Source: Bryobacterales bacterium
GTDB taxonomy: Bacteria; Acidobacteriota; Terriglobia; Bryobacterales; Bryobacteraceae
Assembly (NCBI GenBank): GCA_003167495.1
Contig: PMSX01000047.1
Coordinates: 1-64,000 of the forward strand
Reading direction: 5' to 3'
Length of the DNA stretch: 64,000 nt
Shown here: in pieces, positions 1 through 9,674 of the stretch
Layout of the letters: each line of letters opens with the position of its first letter
Position numbering within the stretch: position 1 is the stretch's first letter
Program-made: the position numbers and the translations under genes
The notes under the pieces: model-generated
Told to the model about the DNA's origin: nothing
What the model saw: the letters and a program-made list of their open reading frames with translations, nothing else
Databases searched by the model: none

Positions 1-50
1 CCGGCGGCCTGCCGGGCGGCGTTCACAATCTGCGTCAGTTGCGACGTGCA

Positions 51-1730
51 ATGAATAGCAAATTCGCCCGCAATACAGCTGCCCTCATACTCGCTCTAAC
101 CGCAATCGGCGCATCGGCGGACCTGACCCCCGAAAGGTTGATCAATGCCGTGGCTGAGCCTCAGAACTGGCTCACCTATAGCGGCACCTACAACGGGTGG
201 CGCTATAGCGCGCTCAACCAGATTAGCCGTGACAATGTGCGCAAACTGCTGCCTGTTTGGGCTTTTCAAACTGGCAAAGCAGAGGGGGGCTTTTCCTGCA
301 CGCCGTTGGTGGCGGACGGCATCATGTACATCACCTCGCCTGGCAACCGGGTCTTTGCCCTCAATGCAGTCACGGGCCAGGAAATTTGGCATTACTACTA
401 CGCGCTGCCCAAGACTCTCGGACTGATTTATGGCCCGGTAAACCGCGGTGTCGCCATCGGCGCGGGTCTGATCTTCATGGGTACTCTCGACAATCATCTG
501 GTCGCCCTCAATAGCCGCACCGGCAAAGAGGTATGGAACGTCGATATCGAAGATATGAAGCAGTGCGGCTGCAACATTACAGGCGCTCCACTAGTCGTCA
601 AAGACAAAGTTCTGGTCGGCGTCACTGGTGGAGATTCCGCCCACCGCGGCTATATCGACGCGTTTTACGTCAACACCGGTCGGCGCGCCTGGCGCTTCTG
701 GACCATTCCCGGTCCCAACGAACGCGGCAACGAGACCTGGCAATCCGGCAGTTGGAAAAACGGCGGCGGAGCCACTTGGCTGACCGGTTCGTTTGATCCC
801 GAATTGAATCTCATCTATTGGGGTATTGGTAATCCGGCCGCCGATCTGTACGGTGGCGCGCGCCAAGGCTCGAACCTTTACACCGATTGTGTAGTGGCAT
901 TGGACGCCGACACTGGAACTCTCAAGTGGCATTATCAGGAAATCCCGCACGACGTTTGGGACTGGGATAGCGCCTATGAATGTATTCTCATCGACAAAGT
1001 GATCGACGGCGTCTCCCGCAAGCTTCTTGTTCATCCGAACAAGGGCGGTTACACCTGGGTGCTCGACCGCGTGACCGGGCAATTTATCGCGGCTTGGCGC
1101 TTTGGCGAAAACGTAAACTGGATAAGCGGCATCGATAGCAAGGGAACGCTGCTGGGTCGCAACGAACCGATTAAAGATAAACCCACGCTGATTTGCCCCA
1201 GCGTGAGCGGCAGCCGCAGTTGGAACCACGCTTCCTACAGTCCGCAAACGGGCCTCCTCTATACACCCGTCATGGAGTATTGCGACCTCATCACTCCGCG
1301 CGCCGAGACTCCGGTTCCAGGCGCTACTTCGTTCGGTGGAAGCTATGAGATGAAGCACCCGCCTAACGGAGAAGCCGGCGGCCACCTCGACGCTTATGAT
1401 CCCGTCAGCGGGAAACGGCAGTGGTCTTACCGCTCCAAATATCCGCTGCTGGCCTCCACGCTCGCCACCGCAGGAAATCTGGTCTTCTCCGGCGATCCCG
1501 AAGGCCATTTCTTTGCCCTCGACGCGCTCACGGGCGAGAAGCTCTGGAGCTTTTCGACCGGCTCGGGAAATCGAGGTTCACCTGTCACCTTTGCCATCAA
1601 TGGCCGCCAGTACATCGCAGTTCCCACCGGCTGGGGCTCGGCCGTGGCGGGCGCTATGCCTCAGATTTGGCCCGAAACTGAAGATTTTCCCGCTGGCGCG
1701 ACTCTGTTCGTGTTTGCTCTTCCCGAGTAA
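51..1730 (+). CDS. PQQ-dependent alcohol-type dehydrogenase (periplasmic quinoprotein)
   Basis: Eight-bladed propeller quinoprotein of the methanol/ethanol dehydrogenase family, expected to oxidise an alcohol or sugar alcohol in the periplasm and pass electrons to the cytochrome encoded next. The ATG at 51 gives 559 residues starting with a clear signal peptide (residues 1-23, ending ASA); the frame is open further left to the window edge, but the signal peptide favours 51. Family residues visible: Trp243 in GGGATW (stacks on PQQ), Asn261 in GIGNPA (calcium ligand) and Asp304 in HDVWDWD (catalytic base region). Odd points: the vicinal Cys-Cys pair of classical enzymes is absent (the matching stretch near residues 124-134 reads GLIYGPVNRG), and the usual calcium-ligand Glu in the GAE motif appears as Asp195. 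Substrate cannot be told from sequence. The stop lies 7 bases before the cytochrome gene, so they form an operon. Confidence 0.9.
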   Translation: MNSKFARNTAALILALTAIGASADLTPERLINAVAEPQNWLTYSGTYNGWRYSALNQISRDNVRKLLPVWAFQTGKAEGGFSCTPLVADGIMYITSPGNRVFALNAVTGQEIWHYYYALPKTLGLIYGPVNRGVAIGAGLIFMGTLDNHLVALNSRTGKEVWNVDIEDMKQCGCNITGAPLVVKDKVLVGVTGGDSAHRGYIDAFYVNTGRRAWRFWTIPGPNERGNETWQSGSWKNGGGATWLTGSFDPELNLIYWGIGNPAADLYGGARQGSNLYTDCVVALDADTGTLKWHYQEIPHDVWDWDSAYECILIDKVIDGVSRKLLVHPNKGGYTWVLDRVTGQFIAAWRFGENVNWISGIDSKGTLLGRNEPIKDKPTLICPSVSGSRSWNHASYSPQTGLLYTPVMEYCDLITPRAETPVPGATSFGGSYEMKHPPNGEAGGHLDAYDPVSGKRQWSYRSKYPLLASTLATAGNLVFSGDPEGHFFALDALTGEKLWSFSTGSGNRGSPVTFAINGRQYIAVPTGWGSAVAGAMPQIWPETEDFPAGATLFVFALPE

Positions 1731-1737
1731 GGTCGCC

Positions 1738-2520
1738 ATGTATAAGTTCGGATACGCTCTCTTACTCGCAGCGTGCACGCTGTTCGGACAATCGAATCCT
1801 TCTGCCCAGGCAGTGCAAGGAAAGCAGGTCTTCAATACTACCTGCGCCGTCGGTTATTGTCATGGCTTGGATGGACGTGCCGGACGCGGACCTCGTATGC
1901 GCGACCGTACATGGTCGAAGAACTATCTCTATAGAACCATTGAGCAGGGTATCCCAGGCTCCTCCATGCCCGCCTGGCAAGGCAGAATTTCCAAAGAGAA
2001 AATCGCCGCCGTCGTCAGTTACATTCTCACCATTTCCAAAGAACAGCCCGGAGCCGAAAGCGAACCGGTCCAAGCGAGCCCTTCCATCGCCACCATGGAC
2101 TCGCCGGGAAAAGCTCTTTTCTTCGAACTGATGCGTGATCGTAACTGCGGTGTCTGCCATCGCGTCGGCGGCGCCGGAGCCGTGGTCGCCGCGCCGTTCA
2201 CAAGCTTCCAGGGCGTCCCAGCCCCGACTTTGCTCGCTAAAATCACTTCCCAACCCGCCAGTGGATCCAACGTGAGTGTTCGTCTCGCCGGCGGTGAAGA
2301 CTTTTGCGGAATCAAAGCGGCTGCCGATCCCCAATATCTTCGCGTTTACGATCTGGGCGGTGCTGGGCCGCCCGTATTGAGAAGCATCGATATGCAGTCT
2401 GTTCTATCGGTGACACCCTGCCCGTCGCTCAATGTCCACGCGAGCAATACGGTCGTTTATAGCTCCTTGGAATTGCACAGTATCGCTGACTTTCTCACGC
2501 AACAATCTGCTCCTGAATAA
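1738..2520 (+). CDS. Diheme c-type cytochrome, electron acceptor of the PQQ dehydrogenase
   Basis: 260-residue exported cytochrome. The ATG at 1738 lies 7 bases after the dehydrogenase stop and is followed by a signal peptide (residues 1-24). Two heme sites are visible. The second is canonical CxxCH (C137, C140, H141). The first is CAVGYCH (C36, C41, H42), a CX4CH spacing instead of CX2CH, followed by a normal class-I pattern with a Met candidate at SSMPAW (Met77). The first half (residues 27-100) looks like a cytochrome_CBB3/class I fold. The C-terminal domain after the second heme resembles the extra domain seen in acidobacterial dehydrogenase cytochromes. Role inferred: accepts electrons from the upstream quinoprotein and hands them to the respiratory chain. 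Confidence 0.85.
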   Translation: MYKFGYALLLAACTLFGQSNPSAQAVQGKQVFNTTCAVGYCHGLDGRAGRGPRMRDRTWSKNYLYRTIEQGIPGSSMPAWQGRISKEKIAAVVSYILTISKEQPGAESEPVQASPSIATMDSPGKALFFELMRDRNCGVCHRVGGAGAVVAAPFTSFQGVPAPTLLAKITSQPASGSNVSVRLAGGEDFCGIKAAADPQYLRVYDLGGAGPPVLRSIDMQSVLSVTPCPSLNVHASNTVVYSSLELHSIADFLTQQSAPE

Positions 2521-2640
2521 CCAGGAAGCCCGTCTCGCCCGCCGCGGCAAAAAACCTTCGATCTCGCCAGCCACACCGATTCCATCCAAGCCACCGCCTA
2601 AAATATCGATAAACACCCGCGAGTGCGCCCGTATTTTGTT

Positions 2641-2673
2641 TTATCAGCGTTCATCAGCGTCCATCTGCGGCTA
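2641..2673. repeat. Three degenerate 10-mer tandem units (intergenic)
   Basis: Three 10-base units follow each other: TATCAGCGTT, CATCAGCGTC, CATCTGCGGC. They sit in the 166-base gap between the cytochrome gene and the convergent gene at 2687-3343. Similar short units (ATCWGCGTYC type) are, from memory, common intergenic repeats in many soil bacteria. No gene is seen in the gap. Confidence 0.5.
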
Positions 2674-2686
2674 ATAAGTCTTGTTT

Positions 2687-3343
2687 TCAGGCTTGGCCTT
2701 TCGCGTGCGGTCGCTCCTTTGGATCGAGCCGCGCTGGGCGCGGTCCTCGAAGTTGCGCACCGTTTACAGGTATATAGGTAAGTTCCTGACCTGACGCGGC
2801 GCTGCGCAGCATGATACCGCCGCGGCTCATATCACCCCGACCGACGAATTCTGCGGGAAACAGCAGGCGGTGGTCCAGCACTTTCAGCAGGGCCGTTGTG
2901 TATTTAGCGCTGGCCACACTTCCTAGAAGCACGAATGAGCATTGATGACCCGTAGCGCGGTCGACTGACCCGGCGGCGGCGAGCAGCGCGTCCTGGTGGA
3001 CAGGATTATCTTCGTCCACGTCTATTTCCGCCGTGGCTCGGAGCTGTTCCAGGCTGAAGACGGTTTCGGGCGGGAGTAGGCCGAGGCCGGGCACAATCAC
3101 CAGAGCATTTGACGATTGGCCTGGAATTGCGCCGAAAGCGCCTGCGTAGGCCATTTTCCCTCTGAAATACAAACCGCTAATAAAGCTGTAGATTTCGCCG
3201 AGTGTCGCAGAGCCGGCCCGGAATTTGAGGGCGAGCTCGAAATTGGCTTTGTCGCTTGTGAGGATGGAATAACGGCGTCCACCGGCTTTTGCGGGAGAGA
3301 GAAGAAAGATGCGGGACGGCGGTGCGGGCAAATGAAATCTCAA
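2687..3343 (-). CDS. Conserved protein of unknown function next to NHEJ ligase genes
   Basis: About 218 residues. I do not recognise a characterised domain, but the opening motif RIFLLSPA followed by a GEIYSFISGLYFRGK segment is, from memory, a conserved family often found beside bacterial ATP-dependent ligase genes. No signal peptide or membrane segment is evident. The start is unsure: the frame opens with TTG at 3343, but the ribosome-binding-like AAGGAG at 3344-3349 directly abuts it, so a start a few codons inside is possible. It is divergent from the ligase gene with fewer than 50 bases between them, so the two must share a very compact promoter region. A link to DNA repair is inference from position only. 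Confidence 0.7.
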   Translation of the reverse strand: MRFHLPAPPSRIFLLSPAKAGGRRYSILTSDKANFELALKFRAGSATLGEIYSFISGLYFRGKMAYAGAFGAIPGQSSNALVIVPGLGLLPPETVFSLEQLRATAEIDVDEDNPVHQDALLAAAGSVDRATGHQCSFVLLGSVASAKYTTALLKVLDHRLLFPAEFVGRGDMSRGGIMLRSAASGQELTYIPVNGAQLRGPRPARLDPKERPHAKGQA

Positions 3344-3386
3344 GCTCCTTTCAACCGCAGGATATTATGACCGGGTGGAGCTTGTC

Positions 3387-4445
3387 GTGAGTCCGCCGGT
3401 TTTGCCCATGCTTGCGAAGCGAACGGAAGAACTGCCGGCGGGTGAGAATTGGATTTACGAGCCAAAGTGGGATGGTTTCCGCGCAATTGTCTTTCGCGAT
3501 GGGGACGAAGTCCTTATTCAAAGCCGGGACGAGAAACCGCTGAACCGTTATTTTCCCGAATTGCTCGGCCCGTTGCGCCGCGGTTTGCCCACGCGCTATG
3601 TGGCCGATGGCGAGATTGTGATTGCCAAGGATGGCGCGCTCGATTTCGATGAATTGCAGTTGCGGCTGCATCCAGCAGCATCGCGCGTCAACTTGCTCGC
3701 GGAGAAGAGTCCGGCGGCAGTGGTGTTTTTCGATCTGCTTTGTGAGGGAGCGCACGATTTGCGAAATGAGCCCTTTCGAGCTCGACGAGAAACGCTGCAG
3801 AAGGTGTTAAGCCGAGTGGGAGCGCCGATTCATTTGACGCCGGCGACGACCGATCGCGGTGTTGCGGCGGATTGGTTTAAGCGGTTTGAGGGCGCGGGGC
3901 TCGACGGCGTCATGGCGAAGTCACCCGATGACATCTATGAACCGAACAAGCGCACAATGTTCAAGGTAAAGCATGAGCGCGATTGCGACTGTGTGGTGGC
4001 CGGATTCCGGTGGCACAAGAAGGTGGAAACTGGAGTCGGCTCGCTTTTGCTGGGACTGTTTAACAACGAGGAAAAACTCCAGCATGTGGGTGTGTGTTCA
4101 AGTTTTTCCGTGGAGACACGAAGAGAGCTGGCAGAGTTCTTGGAACCATACCGGAAGAACGCGCTGAACGATCATCCATGGATGGAGTGGGCGGCTTTGG
4201 ACGCCGGACAGCGGATGCCCGGAGCTCAGAGCCGTTGGAGCAGCGGCAAAGATCTTTCGTGGGAGCCGGTGCGTGTGGAGTTGGTTGCGGAGGTGGCGTA
4301 TGACCACATGCAACGCGACCGCTTTCGGCACATTGCGCAGTTTCGAAGATGGCGGTTCGATAAAAAGCCAACTGATTGCACGTATGCGCAATTGGAGGTT
4401 GTGGCTCCGCACGAACTAGCGCAAATTTTCGGCTTGCTCGGCTAG
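3387..4445 (+). CDS. ATP-dependent DNA ligase (LigC/LigD ligase-domain type)
   Basis: 352 residues, the size of stand-alone bacterial NHEJ-type ligases (about 350). Motif I KWDGFR gives the adenylated Lys27. Further motifs follow: GEIVI, the FFDLL segment, DGVMAK and FKVK. A C-terminal OB-fold ends with the ELVAEV and RHIAQFRRWR segments. It seals DNA nicks with ATP, probably in end joining together with the polymerase encoded opposite. Start choice: GTG at 3387 has GGTGGAG six bases upstream; a GTG at 3375 is in frame but has no good ribosome site. Its last 30 bases overlap the 3' end of the convergent polymerase gene (4416-4445). In many bacteria ligase and polymerase are fused as LigD; here they are separate genes on opposite strands. 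Confidence 0.9.
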   Translation: MSPPVLPMLAKRTEELPAGENWIYEPKWDGFRAIVFRDGDEVLIQSRDEKPLNRYFPELLGPLRRGLPTRYVADGEIVIAKDGALDFDELQLRLHPAASRVNLLAEKSPAAVVFFDLLCEGAHDLRNEPFRARRETLQKVLSRVGAPIHLTPATTDRGVAADWFKRFEGAGLDGVMAKSPDDIYEPNKRTMFKVKHERDCDCVVAGFRWHKKVETGVGSLLLGLFNNEEKLQHVGVCSSFSVETRRELAEFLEPYRKNALNDHPWMEWAALDAGQRMPGAQSRWSSGKDLSWEPVRVELVAEVAYDHMQRDRFRHIAQFRRWRFDKKPTDCTYAQLEVVAPHELAQIFGLLG

Positions 4446-5768
4446 TCCACGCGCCTTTTCTTTCGCAGCGCGTTTTGCAGCAAGATGTTCACGCCAGACT
4501 CGGGTGGGATCGTCGTCCGGGTCCGGAGTTTGTTGGGCAGGTCGAAGAGGTTCGGGTACATTCTTGAGATTGATACGAATGCGCGTCCAGGTGGAGGAGC
4601 GGCCGCGCATAGAGTCGACCAGGATATCTTCGGGAAGAAGGTGCTCCACGACTTTTGCGTGCCTTGCTTTCCAGCGTTCCAACCCTTCAAGGGCCGCTTG
4701 TTTGTCGGGTGAATGGGCGATCACCAGCAAAGGCATTTTTTCGCGCTTGGGTTTCGTTGCGGACTTGGCGCGTGATGGAGCGACGCGCGGCGCTTCGCCA
4801 TCCATCTTACGGAAGTGAGGCGGCCAAGGCGCATCACCCAAGCCGGCGGCCTCGTCAGCTGCGGCGAGCTCCAGGAGTTTTTCGAGAGAGCAGGGAGAGT
4901 GATCGATGTTTTGGTGTGGGTCACCAATTTTCGCGTAGCGATCCGGGACTGTGAAAATAGTGAAATCGGCGGGCTCGCAGTCAGCCACGTCGTTCCAGTG
5001 AAGAGGCGTGGAAACACGGGCATCGGGCAGAGGGCGGACGGAATAGGCGGAGCAGGTGGTGCGATCTTTGGCGTTTTGGTTGTAGTCGAGAAAGACACCG
5101 TGACGCTCCTCTTTCCACCATTTAGAAGTGGCCATGCCGGGCACGCGCTTTTCGATGGCGCGGGATAGGGCAAGTGCCGCGCGGCGGACTTCCGCGAACG
5201 TCCAGCGTGGTTCGATGGAGACAATGACGTGCATGCCGCGAGAACCGCTGGTTTTAGGCCAACCCCGCAGACCGTTTTCAGAAAGAAAGGCGTTGACTTC
5301 GAGAGCGACTTTGCGCACGCCGTCCCAATCGATGCCGGGGCCAGGATCGAGGTCAATGCGAAGTTGATCGGGGTGGTTTAGATCGAGCGAGCGCACAGGA
5401 TGCGGATGAAGTTCGATGCAGCCGAGGTTAACGATCCACAGAAGGCCAGCCCGACTGTCGATAACAAGTTCCTGGGCGGTTCGACCAGACGGAAATGAGA
5501 GTTCGACAGTGCGGAGAAACGCGGGGACATCGGCCGGTGCCCGTTTTTGATAGAAGGGTTCCTGTTCGGCGCCGTTTACGAAGCGTTTGAGGACGATAGG
5601 GCGATCGCGAATGCCGTTGAGGGCACCCGGCGCAATGGAGAGAAAGTAATTAACCAGGTCAAGCTTGGTGACTTTGGCTACTTTAGAGAAATACAGTTTG
5701 TCGGGGTGCGTAATGCGCACCTCGTGGGCATCGATCTGGAGAGTTTCTACGGCTTCGGAGTTCTTCAT
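4416..5768 (-). CDS. LigD-like NHEJ polymerase (archaeo-eukaryotic primase fold)
   Basis: 450 residues. The first ~290 match the LigD polymerase domain, which adds (ribo)nucleotides at double-strand ends. Catalytic signature: RIDLDPG with Asp139 and Asp141, SGSRGMH with His180, and a third acidic residue in VFLDYNQN (Asp228). The GFL-type substrate loop is followed by an extra C-terminal part of about 150 residues, Lys/Arg-rich, with a small domain around the LLVIAHSPDKQ segment that I do not recognise. The frame opens at 5885, but the ATG at 5768 (MKNSEAVETLQ) gives the normal N terminus. No phosphoesterase domain and no Ku gene are visible in this window. Convergent with, and overlapping, the ligase gene. 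Confidence 0.88.
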   Translation of the reverse strand: MKNSEAVETLQIDAHEVRITHPDKLYFSKVAKVTKLDLVNYFLSIAPGALNGIRDRPIVLKRFVNGAEQEPFYQKRAPADVPAFLRTVELSFPSGRTAQELVIDSRAGLLWIVNLGCIELHPHPVRSLDLNHPDQLRIDLDPGPGIDWDGVRKVALEVNAFLSENGLRGWPKTSGSRGMHVIVSIEPRWTFAEVRRAALALSRAIEKRVPGMATSKWWKEERHGVFLDYNQNAKDRTTCSAYSVRPLPDARVSTPLHWNDVADCEPADFTIFTVPDRYAKIGDPHQNIDHSPCSLEKLLELAAADEAAGLGDAPWPPHFRKMDGEAPRVAPSRAKSATKPKREKMPLLVIAHSPDKQAALEGLERWKARHAKVVEHLLPEDILVDSMRGRSSTWTRIRINLKNVPEPLRPAQQTPDPDDDPTRVWREHLAAKRAAKEKARGLAEQAENLR

Positions 5769-6013
5769 GCCCGCTAGAACGACCCATCCTAAATTATGGC
5801 GCACTAGAAAGGCTGTGCTAGTGCGGCCGGGTGTGCGCCACAGAAATGATAGCCGAACCGCGACTGCAAAGAGCGGTAACGACAAGTCGAGTTGGTATAG
5901 CGTACCGCCCCTTCACAGGCGGGGCTTGTATGAGCTACGGGCTTAGCTTTGTTAGGTGGGCTGATAGGCGGCGCGAGTATCCGCTGCGGTGAAGATCAAT
6001 AAGGATTTCCGTC

Positions 6014-6808
6014 CTACAGGATGGCTCTTACCACGCCGCCGTCCACACGCAGTGCCGCTCCATTGGTCGCAGAAGACAGCTCACTGGCCATGTAGGTCAC
6101 CATCGCCGCAACTTCATCCACGGTGGCAAAGCGCTGCAACAAGGACGATGGCCGTGCCCGCTCGAAGAACTCCTTCTCAACATCTTCCTTCGATTTGTTC
6201 TGCTGCTTCGCTATCGCCTCCACAAAGCCGCCCACACCTTCTGACGCGGTCGGGCCTGCAAGAATACTATTCACCGTCACGCCCGTTCCCACCACCGACT
6301 CAGCAATGCCGCGCGCCACGGCAACCTGTGCCGTCTTGGTCATCCCGTAGTGCACCATTTCCGCAGGTATCTGGACTGCCGACTCACTCGAAATGAAAAG
6401 AATGCGGCCCCAGTTTTTCTTTAACATTCCCGCGAGATAATGCCGCGCGAGCCGGACGCCGCTCATGACATTGATTTCGAAAAAACGGTACCAGTCGGCG
6501 TCAGGAATCTCAGCAAACGGCTTCGGCTCGAAGATGCCCACATTGTTCACCAGTACATCCACCGCCGGCAGGCTCGCAATCACCGTCTCGGCGCCGGCGG
6601 CACTTGAAAAATCCGACACGATGCCATCAACCTTGCCCGCAGGTGCGTGCAACCTGATCTCCGCCATTGCTGAATCGACGCGCTTTTGTGTACGTCCGTT
6701 CAAATAGACATGCGCGCCCTCGTTCACAAGCGACCGGGCAATCGCAAATCCAATTCCAGCCGTCGAGCCGGTCACTAGAACAACCTTATGAGAGAGGCGC
6801 AAGTCCAC
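6014..6808 (-). CDS. Short-chain dehydrogenase/reductase (SDR)
   Basis: 264-residue classical SDR using NAD(P)H. Seen: TGSTAGIG cofactor motif (residues 13-20), NNVG (the usual NNAG), an active-site Ser in SSES, and YGMTK carrying the catalytic Tyr and Lys. The C-terminal LRVDGG segment is typical. Start: GTG at 6808, preceded by GGAGGAAA (6811-6818 on the plus strand read in reverse); the longer frame to 6853 has no ribosome site. Substrate unknown. It is divergent from the regulator at 6927, with about 120 bases between them. Confidence 0.85.
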   Translation of the reverse strand: MDLRLSHKVVLVTGSTAGIGFAIARSLVNEGAHVYLNGRTQKRVDSAMAEIRLHAPAGKVDGIVSDFSSAAGAETVIASLPAVDVLVNNVGIFEPKPFAEIPDADWYRFFEINVMSGVRLARHYLAGMLKKNWGRILFISSESAVQIPAEMVHYGMTKTAQVAVARGIAESVVGTGVTVNSILAGPTASEGVGGFVEAIAKQQNKSKEDVEKEFFERARPSSLLQRFATVDEVAAMVTYMASELSSATNGAALRVDGGVVRAIL

Positions 6809-6926
6809 AATTTCCTCCAGACAACCTTCTCTTGGATTCACCAAGCCTCCCAAATGACGCGAGCCCTGCTAACTATACGGGCGCAAGCGACCGCCAAAGG
6901 CGCCGTACGCTATAAATCAAATAGGT

Positions 6927-9674
6927 ATGGCGTCACAGCCGGAATTGCGGCAACCAGTTCACGCGCGGTACGAGGCGCTCTTACGAATCTCGCGGGCGCT
7001 TTGCGAATATCGCGATCCCAAAGAATTGTTCCGCGTACTGGCAGACGAGCTCCGGCGCGTTGTCGCGTTTAACTACGTAGCCGTCTACGTGTACGACGAG
7101 GCGTCTCACCAGATTTACAATCCTCTCCTCGAGACGTTGAAAGGCCCCCGCTTCGTTATTCCCGCCGGTTTTCCTGTCGAGGAGACAATTACGTGGTGGG
7201 TGTACCAACATCAAACGCCTGTCGTGGTTTCGTCTAGAGATACAGAAATGCGCTTTCCTCGGATGATGGAGGTATTCGAGCAGTATTCCGTTCAGTCCGT
7301 ATGCGTGCTCCCCCTGACAACTGCGCATCGGCGGCTGGGCGGCCTCGGCTTCGGCATGGAACACCCCAACGGTTACTCGGAGGAAGACGCACGGTATCTG
7401 GCGGTCGTAGCAGATCAAGTCGCGCTCGCAATAGACATCGCACTACGGGATGAGGAACAGCAGACCGTTCAAAAGATTCTAGCCGAAGGCCAGAAGCTGA
7501 GTCACACCGGTACCTGGACATGGAATATGGCCACGGAAAATGTCAGTTGGTCGGAGGAGCACTATCGAATCTTCGGGCTCGATCCCGGCGCCGTCACATC
7601 CCTCTGGGAAGCTTGGCGCCAAGCCGTGAAGCAAGAGGACCGCCAAGCTTTCGTCGATGCCTTCGAACACGCGATTCGTGAGAAACGCAGCTTCAGTCAC
7701 GAGTACCGCATTGTAACGCCGGAGGGTGTGGAACGAATCGTTAGAGGCATCGGGCATACCTCTCTTAGTAAAGATCATCAAGTGGTCGAGTTTATTGGAG
7801 CGACCATGGACATCACAGAAAACAAACGGACCGAAGAGGAATTATCCAGACAGAAAGCGCATTTTGAGAAGCTATTCGAACTGGCGCCGGAGGCGATTGT
7901 CCTGCGCGACTTCGAAAACCGAGTGGTGCGGGCCAATAAAGAATTTACCGAATTGTTCGGCTTCAGCTTAGACGAGTCCCTCGGCAGAAACATAAGTGAG
8001 CTAATTGTGCCAGAAGGCTTGTGGGAGGAATCGGAAGAGGTTCGCCGACGCCTCCAGAGTGGCGAACGAGTAAACGTCGAGTTGATCCGCCGGCGCAAAG
8101 ACGGCACTCCTCTGACTGTTTCGTTTGTGGGAGCGCCTGTCTCTGTGGACGGCGGCGCACCCGAGATTTATGGAATCTATCGGGATATCACCGAGCGAAA
8201 ACACGCAGAGGATGCGTTACGACGTAGCGAAGCTTATTTGATCGAGGGACAACGTCTCACCCACACAGGCAGTTGGGCACGAAATGCACGTACAGGGGAA
8301 ATGTTCCTCAGCCAGGAAAGCTATCGCATTTTGGGGCTTGATCCTGCACGGACGAAAGCGAATTTTGAGAAGCTCTTAAACCGCGTGCACCCCGATGATC
8401 GGGCCTCGGTAGTCGAGACCGTTGAAAGGTCCATAAAGGAGCATGGTCATTACGAAAGGGACTATCGAATTATTCTGGACAACGGCGAGATCCGCCACAT
8501 TCACGTCCTGGGCCATCCTGTGCTTGACGGGTCAGGCCGTTTGATCGAGTTCGTGGGTACTCACATGGATATCACCGAGCAACATCATTCGCGGATAGCG
8601 CTAGAGAATGCGTTTGAAGAGATCAAGGCACTGCGAGATCAGCTCTATCAGGAAAACGTAGCGTTACGCCAGGAGATTGACGAAACCTCGATGTTCGAGG
8701 AGATCGTCGGGAAGAGCGCTGCTTTGCGCGATGTCCTTAGACAAATACGAGCAGTCGCGCCCACCGATTCCACTGTTCTCATCTGCGGAGAGACAGGCAC
8801 GGGAAAAGAGTTGGTGGCGCGCGCGATTCATAATTTAAGCGCTCGGTCGGCGAATGCGTTCGTCAAATTGAATTGCGCCGCGATTCCAACGGGGCTTTTA
8901 GAGAGCGAGCTTTTCGGCCATGAAAAGGGTGCCTTTACAGGGGCTATCGCACAGCGGATCGGCCGGTTTGAATTGGCTCACCGCGGCACAGTATTCCTGG
9001 ATGAGATTGGCGAAGTACCGCTCGAACTGCAACCAAAACTTCTACGAGTGCTGCAGGAACGTGAATTCGAACGGTTGGGAAGCTCCAAGACCCTACATAC
9101 GGAAGCTCGGCTCATAGCAGCCACGAACCGGAATCTGGCCAACATGGTGGAGGAGCAGAAATTCCGCTCGGATTTGTTTTATCGCCTGAATGTAATTCCT
9201 ATTCGTGTTCCAGCCCTGCGAGAGCGGCCGGAAGACGTGCCGTTGCTGGTTCAACACTTCGCCGAGTTATTCAGTAGGCGCATGCACAAATCGATTGAGA
9301 CGATTCCTGCAGAGACGATGAGTGCTCTGATTCGCTATGACTGGCCGGGCAATGTACGAGAGTTGCAAAACGTAATTGAACGCGCGGTCATCCTCTCGAA
9401 CCGAGGCGTCCTGAACATCCCTGCGTCTGACCTTAAAAAAGGAGCGGGCGCAGCAAAAGAGAGTGGCGGCAGCAAAGCGGATACCAAGAAGCACGCCAAA
9501 CGCGCCATAGTATTTCCCGATCGCGAGCAGATTGTGCAAGTTCTGAAAGAAACGGGTGGCCGCATCGGTGGCGAAGACGGCGCGGCCCAGCGTTTGGGTT
9601 TGAAGCGAACGACACTCATCGCCCACCTTAAGCGCCTCGGCATCAACGCGCGAACTGTTATAACCCACTTTTGA
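6927..9674 (+). CDS. Sigma-54-dependent activator with GAF and three PAS domains
   Basis: 915 residues. Domain order: GAF (about 15-165), three PAS/PAC units (about 185-300, 300-425, 430-545), a short coiled coil, the AAA+ sigma-54 interaction domain (about 595-830) and a Fis-type helix-turn-helix at the C terminus (about 870-912). Walker A GETGTGKE is near residue 621, the sigma-54 contact loop GAFTGA near 668, and Walker B FLDEIGE follows. All key residues are intact, so it should be an active bacterial enhancer-binding protein that opens sigma-54 promoters when its sensor part is released. PAS domains could bind heme, flavin or small ligands; no ligand is evident. There is no receiver domain. 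The target is not clear: I see no -24/-12 element in front of its immediate neighbours. Confidence 0.9.
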   Translation: MASQPELRQPVHARYEALLRISRALCEYRDPKELFRVLADELRRVVAFNYVAVYVYDEASHQIYNPLLETLKGPRFVIPAGFPVEETITWWVYQHQTPVVVSSRDTEMRFPRMMEVFEQYSVQSVCVLPLTTAHRRLGGLGFGMEHPNGYSEEDARYLAVVADQVALAIDIALRDEEQQTVQKILAEGQKLSHTGTWTWNMATENVSWSEEHYRIFGLDPGAVTSLWEAWRQAVKQEDRQAFVDAFEHAIREKRSFSHEYRIVTPEGVERIVRGIGHTSLSKDHQVVEFIGATMDITENKRTEEELSRQKAHFEKLFELAPEAIVLRDFENRVVRANKEFTELFGFSLDESLGRNISELIVPEGLWEESEEVRRRLQSGERVNVELIRRRKDGTPLTVSFVGAPVSVDGGAPEIYGIYRDITERKHAEDALRRSEAYLIEGQRLTHTGSWARNARTGEMFLSQESYRILGLDPARTKANFEKLLNRVHPDDRASVVETVERSIKEHGHYERDYRIILDNGEIRHIHVLGHPVLDGSGRLIEFVGTHMDITEQHHSRIALENAFEEIKALRDQLYQENVALRQEIDETSMFEEIVGKSAALRDVLRQIRAVAPTDSTVLICGETGTGKELVARAIHNLSARSANAFVKLNCAAIPTGLLESELFGHEKGAFTGAIAQRIGRFELAHRGTVFLDEIGEVPLELQPKLLRVLQEREFERLGSSKTLHTEARLIAATNRNLANMVEEQKFRSDLFYRLNVIPIRVPALRERPEDVPLLVQHFAELFSRRMHKSIETIPAETMSALIRYDWPGNVRELQNVIERAVILSNRGVLNIPASDLKKGAGAAKESGGSKADTKKHAKRAIVFPDREQIVQVLKETGGRIGGEDGAAQRLGLKRTTLIAHLKRLGINARTVITHF

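Noticed and set aside
591-1508. 305-codon minus-strand frame inside the PQQ dehydrogenase
   Set aside because: Antisense shadow; no protein-family features.
5886-5940. CCGCC/GGCGG pairing as a terminator
   Set aside because: Only five pairs and no U-tract.
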